A stretch of 64,000 nucleotides of DNA from Hungatella sp. (lineage in GTDB: Bacteria; Bacillota; Clostridia; Lachnospirales; Lachnospiraceae): positions 23,063 through 87,062 of the forward strand of contig JAAWHK010000001.1 in the NCBI GenBank assembly GCA_022795805.1, given 5' to 3'. Below are positions 59,743-64,000 of this stretch, piece by piece (positions within the stretch are counted from its first letter, which is position 1; every line of letters starts with the position of its first letter). Under the pieces are notes generated by a model, which had not been told where the DNA came from, did no database searches, and saw only the letters and a list, made by a program, of their open reading frames with translations. The position numbers and the translations under genes are program-made.

Positions 59743-60909
59743 TCAGGGCGCGTCGGTGATATTACAGGGGATTTTCAGGGTATTGCCGGAAAGGGCGATG
59801 CCTGGACTAAGGGTGACGGGCAGGCTTTCGCCAAGATGAAAGCCGATCGTATCCCCGTCCTGGAGAATCACATGTCCTTCCAGTACATAGGAAGCCACAG
59901 CTCCCAGGAAGCTGCGCAGCAGGTGGGGCTTTACATGGGTATCCACTACTTCTATTTCGTCTTTGCCGAACAGTTCCAGTCCGTATGTGTAGCCGCCGTA
60001 TCCATCCTGGGTCTCATAGAGTCCTATCCATACCCAGTTAAAGACAGGAAGGCACCCGTCTTTTATGACAGAGGCCAGATTACGGTAAAGTCCGGCCTGA
60101 TATACGGAGGGCCCGGTGAATACGCCTGCTGCGGGCAGCTGCAGACAGCAGGAGGCGGCCAGTTTTACCAGAAGCAGGCCGCGGTCCATGAGAGAGGCGT
60201 CGGGGCCGAGAACCGTGATGGCTAAGTGGGCTTTGTGATTTTCCACGACTTTGGCTCCATTGGGCCAGAGATAATTGCTTGCAGCAGCCTTTCGGGCTTC
60301 CTCCGGGGGAATGGGAGACGGAATCAGGGTAAGTACGGCTTCCATATCATCCACGGAGAACAGAAGAAAGCGGTCAAAGTCGCGGTCAGGGGTCAGGCGC
60401 ACAGACCAGTCCCTGTAAACATCCTCGATAAACTTGTCCGTGTCAAACCAGGCGCTTGTCAGCAGGACGGAACACACGAAGGTTCCCTCCTGGGGCGGGA
60501 CGCACGATGGCACAGCGGGCTTTTGCAGATCTTCCTGAATCCAGGAGAGAAATTCCCTGCATTCATGTTCCAGGGCTTTTTTAGGGTTCAGCTTCAGGGC
60601 ATGGGTAAAAGCTCTGAAGGAACCCTGGAGAAGGGTACGCTGCTTTCGGATGTCCGGGGAATCCATGGCAGCGTAATAAAGGGCATACCCCATACAGTAG
60701 TGCCAGTGGGGAGACGTGCGGTTCTGGCAGTCCGTATTCCTTAAAGCATCTATGGCTTTTTGGTACTGTCCAAGATTATTGTAGGCCACGGCCAGGTCTT
60801 CAATGAGACTGTCCGTAACCTCCAGATCTGTCATATTTAAGATGGCATTGACGGTTTCGTGGTGTTCTCCGGCCTGATACCATCGGTCAATCTGCTTTGA
60901 CAGAGTCAT
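59743..60909 (-). CDS. TPR-containing DUF4261-like protein
   Basis: The 388-residue protein has an N-terminal helical region of about 130 residues with tetratricopeptide-like repeats (AVAYNNLGQYQKAIDALRNT near 40-59). An alpha/beta domain follows (CSVLLTSAWFDTDKFIEDVYRDW onward), ending in GLELFGKDEIEVVDTHVKPHLLRSFLGAVASYVLEGHVILQDGDTIG, which I believe is DUF4261. Function unknown; related proteins are often found in immunity or stress islands, but nothing around it supports that here. AGGAGGAAAC precedes the ATG. Confidence 0.75.
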   Translation of the reverse strand: MTLSKQIDRWYQAGEHHETVNAILNMTDLEVTDSLIEDLAVAYNNLGQYQKAIDALRNTDCQNRTSPHWHYCMGYALYYAAMDSPDIRKQRTLLQGSFRAFTHALKLNPKKALEHECREFLSWIQEDLQKPAVPSCVPPQEGTFVCSVLLTSAWFDTDKFIEDVYRDWSVRLTPDRDFDRFLLFSVDDMEAVLTLIPSPIPPEEARKAAASNYLWPNGAKVVENHKAHLAITVLGPDASLMDRGLLLVKLAASCCLQLPAAGVFTGPSVYQAGLYRNLASVIKDGCLPVFNWVWIGLYETQDGYGGYTYGLELFGKDEIEVVDTHVKPHLLRSFLGAVASYVLEGHVILQDGDTIGFHLGESLPVTLSPGIALSGNTLKIPCNITDAP

Positions 60910-61010
60910 GGTTAGTTTCCTCCTGTTTCTGTTTTCATTATAGTTCTGTTTTTAGCGGATGTAGGTGACAGGTGCCAGAAATGCTTACGGGCGTAAGCGG
61001 TGAGGCGTAT

Positions 61011-61043
61011 GATTTATCTGAGAGTAAGATTTATCTGAGAGTA
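61011..61043. repeat. Direct 16-base repeat upstream of the PTS genes
   Basis: GATTTATCTGAGAGTA occurs twice with one base between. It lies in the 311-base gap between the DUF4261-like gene and the PTS operon, which also holds a GCTTAC/GTAAGC hairpin (60983-60998) and a CAGGC/GCCTG hairpin (61045-61058). Confidence 0.8.
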
Positions 61044-61079
61044 TCAGGCAAAGGCCTGCATGTGCATCAGAGCATTTTT

Positions 61080-61109
61080 ATTATACCAGATAATCGCTGC
61101 ATAGGGCAA
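61080..61109 (-). promoter_or_regulatory. Promoter of the DUF4261-like gene
   Basis: On the minus strand TTGCCC and TATAAT are 18 bases apart, with extended TGG. It gives a leader of about 165 bases that includes the direct repeats. A nearer TATAAT at about 60938-60943 is an alternative. Confidence 0.5.
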
Positions 61110-61182
61110 TACTAAAGTTAATAAAAGGAAAAATTACCGTAACAATATGACTAAACAAATTTACCGATATACCCTGTTTTAT

Positions 61183-61198
61183 GGTAAATTTTACTTAA
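61183..61198 (+). promoter_or_regulatory. Candidate operator of the PTS operon
   Basis: GTAAA-T-TTTAC is a perfect small inverted repeat 25 bases before the IIB start, and TTTACC (61160) with GGTAAA (61184) forms a wider one. It could bind the regulator encoded at the window end. Confidence 0.4.
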
Positions 61199-61220
61199 AT
61201 AAAAAGAGAGGAGGCTGCGC

Positions 61221-61529
61221 ATGAAAATCTTAGCTATCACAGCATGTACGGCGGGCATTGCCCACACTTACATCGCCAAGGAGAAACTGGAAAATGCGGC
61301 AAAGGAGCTGGGGGATACCATCAAGGTCGAGACTCAGGGCTCCATCGGTGTGGAGAACGAATTTACACCGGAAGAAATCAAGGAGGCGGACGTGATCCTT
61401 ATCTCTGCGGACATCAGAGTAAATAAGGACCGCTTCAAAGGAAAACCAGTGGTGGATATCCCAATCAGCATGGTGATGAAATCACCCAAAGGGGTTATCA
61501 GCAAGATTCACGAGAAACTGGGCAAGTAA
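61221..61529 (+). CDS. PTS fructose-type IIB component
   Basis: This is a 102-residue phosphotransfer domain of the fructose PTS family. The phosphocysteine is in ITACTAGIAHTYIAKEKL (Cys9). The signature KVETQGSIGVEN and the ending with VISKIHEKLGK are typical. It takes phosphate from IIA and passes it to the sugar bound to IIC. No IIA gene lies upstream; IIA may be part of the regulator at the end of the window or encoded elsewhere. AGAGGAGG precedes the ATG. Confidence 0.93.
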   Translation: MKILAITACTAGIAHTYIAKEKLENAAKELGDTIKVETQGSIGVENEFTPEEIKEADVILISADIRVNKDRFKGKPVVDIPISMVMKSPKGVISKIHEKLGK

Positions 61530-61569
61530 ACAACACAGGGGAAATTTTTAGAAAAAGGGGAAAACAGGT

Positions 61570-62676
61570 ATGGCAAAACAGCAGAAAAGTTTTATGAAAC
61601 ATATTTTGACCGGTATCTCTTACATGATACCCATCGTTGTGGCCGGCGGTATCCTGGGAGCACTGGCCAAGGCCTTCGGCGGCTGGAATATCGGCAGCGC
61701 TATCGAGGCAGGCGCAACTCCCTTCTCCAATCTGAACCCGTTTACATGGGTTGGATTCTGGTGGGGCGTTAACAAGTTAAGTTCCTACGCCATGGATTTC
61801 GCGGTAGCGGTTATGACGGCAGGCGCCGCCTACTCCATCGCCGGAAGACCAGGTATCGTTCCCGGTATGGTTATCGGCTACTGTTCCGCCCAATCCAAGG
61901 CAGGATTCTTAGGCGGACTCCTGATGGCGTTCATCATCGGCGCGATTGTTAACTGGATGAAAGGGTGGAAGCTTCCCAAGTGGTGTGAAGGCTTAAAACC
62001 CGTTATGATTATCCCGGTTTGTTCCACGTTTTTGTGCGGTATGATTTTCCTGTGCATCTTCTCCATTCCTCTGGCATGGATTATGGACGTGTTTCAGCAG
62101 TGGATTATCTCTCTTAACGGCGGCGCAAAGGCAGTTATCGGCGGCGTTATCGGCGCCTGCATGGGCTTTGATATGGGCGGCCCGGTCAACAAGACCGCAT
62201 CCATGGCAGCCAACGCGCTGGGCGCTGACGGCATCAACGGACCTATGTGTGCAAAGATTATCGGCGGTATGACTCCTCCTATCGGCCTGTTCATCGCCAC
62301 GATGCTCAAGAAAGATAAATTTACCAAGACGGAGCGTGAAACCGCCAAGACGGCTCTTCCCATGGGCCTTTGCTTCATCACAGAGGGCGTGCTTCCCTTC
62401 GCGGCAGCTGACCCGGCAAGATTCATTCCCTGCAGTATGCTTGGCTCCGCAGTGGCAGGCGCTATCGCGGTAGCGGCAGGCTGTGAGTCCGTGGCAGGAC
62501 ACGGCGGCATCTTTGTAGTTCCCATGATGGTGAACCCGATGATGTTCCTGGTAGCCCTTATTATAGGTTCCGCTGTGACCGGAGTGGCGTATGCGGTTGT
62601 GAAGAAAGCTTCCACAGACGACGGCAACACGGAAGAGGAAGATATTGATATTGACCTTGATATTGACATTGCGTAA
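61570..62676 (+). CDS. PTS fructose-type IIC permease
   Basis: This 368-residue integral membrane protein has about nine helices and transports and phosphorylates a sugar. Family motifs are TGISYMIPIVVAGGILGALAKAF, GFLGGLLMAFIIG, GFDMGGPVNKTA and GGMTPPIG. The C-terminus ends in an unusual acidic tail of alternating Asp and Ile or Leu (EEEDIDIDLDIDIA), coded by near-perfect GATATTGA repeats. The substrate is probably a ketose or hexitol-like sugar, given the aldolase next door (inference). Confidence 0.93.
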   Translation: MAKQQKSFMKHILTGISYMIPIVVAGGILGALAKAFGGWNIGSAIEAGATPFSNLNPFTWVGFWWGVNKLSSYAMDFAVAVMTAGAAYSIAGRPGIVPGMVIGYCSAQSKAGFLGGLLMAFIIGAIVNWMKGWKLPKWCEGLKPVMIIPVCSTFLCGMIFLCIFSIPLAWIMDVFQQWIISLNGGAKAVIGGVIGACMGFDMGGPVNKTASMAANALGADGINGPMCAKIIGGMTPPIGLFIATMLKKDKFTKTERETAKTALPMGLCFITEGVLPFAAADPARFIPCSMLGSAVAGAIAVAAGCESVAGHGGIFVVPMMVNPMMFLVALIIGSAVTGVAYAVVKKASTDDGNTEEEDIDIDLDIDIA

Positions 62677-62702
62677 TAGATTAACCCAGAAAGGATAAAA
62701 CT

Positions 62703-63587
62703 ATGCTTGTATCAATGAAAGCGATTCTTGACGATGCCAACCGGAATTATTACGGCGTTATGGCCATGAACAGCATCAATATGGAGATGGCAAGGGCAGG
62801 AATCATGGCAGCTGAAGAGGAGCATTCCCCCATTATCATCCAGTTTGGCAACGGGCAGATGAACAATCACGCCCACATGGAGGAGATGGTTCCTCTCATC
62901 AAAGAACTGGCAGCCAGGGTCCACGTGCCGGTGGCGCTGAACTTCGACCACGGCTCTGACTTTTATGCCATAACCAACTGCATCAATGCCGGATTCACCA
63001 ACGTTATGTTTGACGGATCCGCCCTTCCTTACGAAGAGAATGTAAAGAGGACCGCCATCATCAGCGCCCTGGCCCACGGCATGGGCTGCTCCGTTGAAGG
63101 AGAACTGGGCCATGTAGGCCAGGCGGTAGATGACGACGACTCCGACGTGGATTTGTACACCAACCCGGACCAGGCGGTGGACTTTGTCACCAGGACCCAG
63201 GTTGACGCCCTGGCAGTGGCAATCGGAACGGCCCACGGCGCATATCCCAAGGGAAAAATACCGAAACTGGATTTTGACAGGCTTCATCTTTTAAAAGAAA
63301 CCCTGAAGATGCCGCTGGTGCTTCACGGCGGCTCCGGCTCCGGGGAGGAGAACTTAAAGAAGGCGGTAGCAGGCGGAATCAACAAGATTAACGTGTGCAC
63401 CGACGCATTTGAGGCAGGAAAACAGGCCACGCTGGAGGCTCTCAGGGAGAATCCGGATATTGATTATATGCACATGTGCATGGCCGCGGAGGCCGGTATC
63501 AAACAGTTCGTGAAAGATTACATGAAGGTTATCGGCTCCAGCGGACGCTATATCTACGGGGAAGCCGTAGTAAAGAGCAACGAGTAA
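62703..63587 (+). CDS. Class II ketose-bisphosphate aldolase
   Basis: This zinc-dependent aldolase splits a ketose bisphosphate into dihydroxyacetone phosphate and an aldehyde. The 294 residues have the NFDHGSDF aspartate and histidine motif near 83-90, the zinc histidines in EGELGHVG and GTAHGAYP, and the phosphate loop LVLHGGSGSG with INKINVCTD. The family includes FbaA, GatY, KbaY and IolJ. Coupling to a PTS suggests that it handles the 1,6-bisphosphate of the imported sugar. AAAGGATAAAACT precedes the ATG. Confidence 0.93.
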   Translation: MLVSMKAILDDANRNYYGVMAMNSINMEMARAGIMAAEEEHSPIIIQFGNGQMNNHAHMEEMVPLIKELAARVHVPVALNFDHGSDFYAITNCINAGFTNVMFDGSALPYEENVKRTAIISALAHGMGCSVEGELGHVGQAVDDDDSDVDLYTNPDQAVDFVTRTQVDALAVAIGTAHGAYPKGKIPKLDFDRLHLLKETLKMPLVLHGGSGSGEENLKKAVAGGINKINVCTDAFEAGKQATLEALRENPDIDYMHMCMAAEAGIKQFVKDYMKVIGSSGRYIYGEAVVKSNE

Positions 63588-63613
63588 AGGCAGAAGAAAT
63601 ATGAGGTGTTTGG

Positions 63614-64000
63614 TTGAAAAAGGATAAGAACGCATTATATTTTAATAAAATACTGAATTGCCTTCTGGATGGGGAAACCTATACCATATTGCAGATTGCA
63701 GCAAATGTGGGATTATCTGAAAAAACAGTCCGAACCAAAATCGACCAGATGAACCGCTGGCTGACAGCCCATGACATGGGAAGGATTAAAAAGAAGCAGG
63801 GTACGGGGATTTGGCTTGAGACAGATGCCAGGCAGCAGGAAGATTTAAAAAAGCATCTGGCCCAGGGCAGAGACCTAAACCCTGCGGTTCAACCGGATGA
63901 CCGCAGGAAACAGGTGATAGGGAAACTTCTGAGATTAATGTCCGGACAGACCACCACACTTCAGCAGCTGGCGGAAAGCTTGTATTTAAGCGCTCCCACG
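63614..64000 (+). CDS. PRD/BglG-type transcriptional regulator, N-terminal part (cut by window end)
   Basis: The frame opens with TTG after GAGGTG and stays open to the window end, giving 129 residues. An ATG at 63601 is out of frame and stops at once. The visible part is a pair of helix-turn-helix domains: FNKILNCLLDGETYTILQIAANVGLSEKTVRTKID, then a WLTAHDMG/GTGIWL wing. A second unit starts at QVIGKLLRLMSGQTTTLQQLAESLYLS. This is the opening of PTS-controlled activators and antiterminators with PRD and often IIA-like domains, which probably follow outside. It likely regulates the PTS operon before it. Confidence 0.8.
   Translation, partial: MKKDKNALYFNKILNCLLDGETYTILQIAANVGLSEKTVRTKIDQMNRWLTAHDMGRIKKKQGTGIWLETDARQQEDLKKHLAQGRDLNPAVQPDDRRKQVIGKLLRLMSGQTTTLQQLAESLYLSAPT

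Noticed and set aside
61011..61075. Minus-strand CTCTCAG segments resembling the 3' part of a glycine riboswitch
   Set aside because: The core aptamer parts (GGAGAG and CCGAAGGGGCAA) are missing and the neighbouring gene is not linked to glycine.
61008..61078. A fourth GlpP-type leader before the PTS operon (CTGAGAGTAAGA)
   Set aside because: No convincing terminator stem follows and the motif is not joined to one as in the three good leaders.
1..64000. CRISPR arrays, insertion sequences, prophage or toxin-antitoxin modules
   Set aside because: No repeat-spacer pattern, transposase, integrase or phage structural gene was seen on either strand; the small HTH gene at 21295 has no toxin partner.

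Overview
The window looks like chromosome from a gut-type Clostridia bacterium, most likely a Lachnospiraceae relative (inference). The evidence is a Gram-positive gene set: a 49-residue L33, an L10 leader RNA, GlpP antiterminators, ThrE split into two genes, AGGAGG ribosome sites with frequent TTG/GTG starts, and TTGACA/TATAAT-type promoters that often carry an extended TGn. The species cannot be fixed from the sequence. No rRNA, intact tRNA, CRISPR array, transposase or phage gene was seen.

Layout. 1-7.2 kb: an ABC-2 exporter with associated zinc-ribbon, SPFH and TPM-domain proteins. 7.2-21.2 kb: a surface polysaccharide locus. It holds the complete four-gene GDP-D-glycero-D-manno-heptose set lacking only separate mutase steps (gmhA, hddA, gmhB, hddC), the first three CDP-3,6-dideoxyhexose genes (rfbF, rfbG, rfbH), LicD, two GT2 glycosyltransferases and three large GT-C-like membrane proteins. 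21.3-26.8 kb: small regulator, split ThrE exporter, dihydroorotase, Ca2+-type P-ATPase. 26.8-28.4 kb: glpK behind a leader terminator. 28.5-32.1 kb: rpmG-secE-nusG-rplK-rplA, then rplJ-rplL with an L10 leader; rpoB does not follow. 32.2-38.1 kb: a cold-shock gene, uxaB with a cre site and a palindromic operator, a polysaccharide deacetylase, rarA and rho.

38.1-50.3 kb is the most interesting part: a first glpP, a five-gene branched-chain-type (HAAT) ABC transporter, two tandem DUF2804 genes, then mgtC and a three-gene anaerobic glycerol-3-phosphate dehydrogenase set. The leaders of glpK, of the ABC transporter and of the mgtC-glp operon share a promoter-proximal purine motif (YGAGA...AGAG) that runs into an intrinsic terminator. 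Two GlpP paralogs are encoded here (38.4 kb and 52.6 kb). I propose that these leaders form one GlpP-type antitermination regulon and that the ABC transporter plus DUF2804 pair is an undescribed member of it.

50.3-64 kb: a structured RNA candidate, an AT-rich secreted-protein gene lying between inverted 17-base repeats, a LacI regulator divergent from glpP2-FAH hydrolase-azlCD, a cyclophilin, a GNAT enzyme, a DUF624 protein, a hemolysin III homolog, an RluA-type pseudouridine synthase, a TPR/DUF4261-like protein, and finally a fructose-type PTS (IIB, IIC) with a class II aldolase and the start of a PRD-type regulator cut by the window end.
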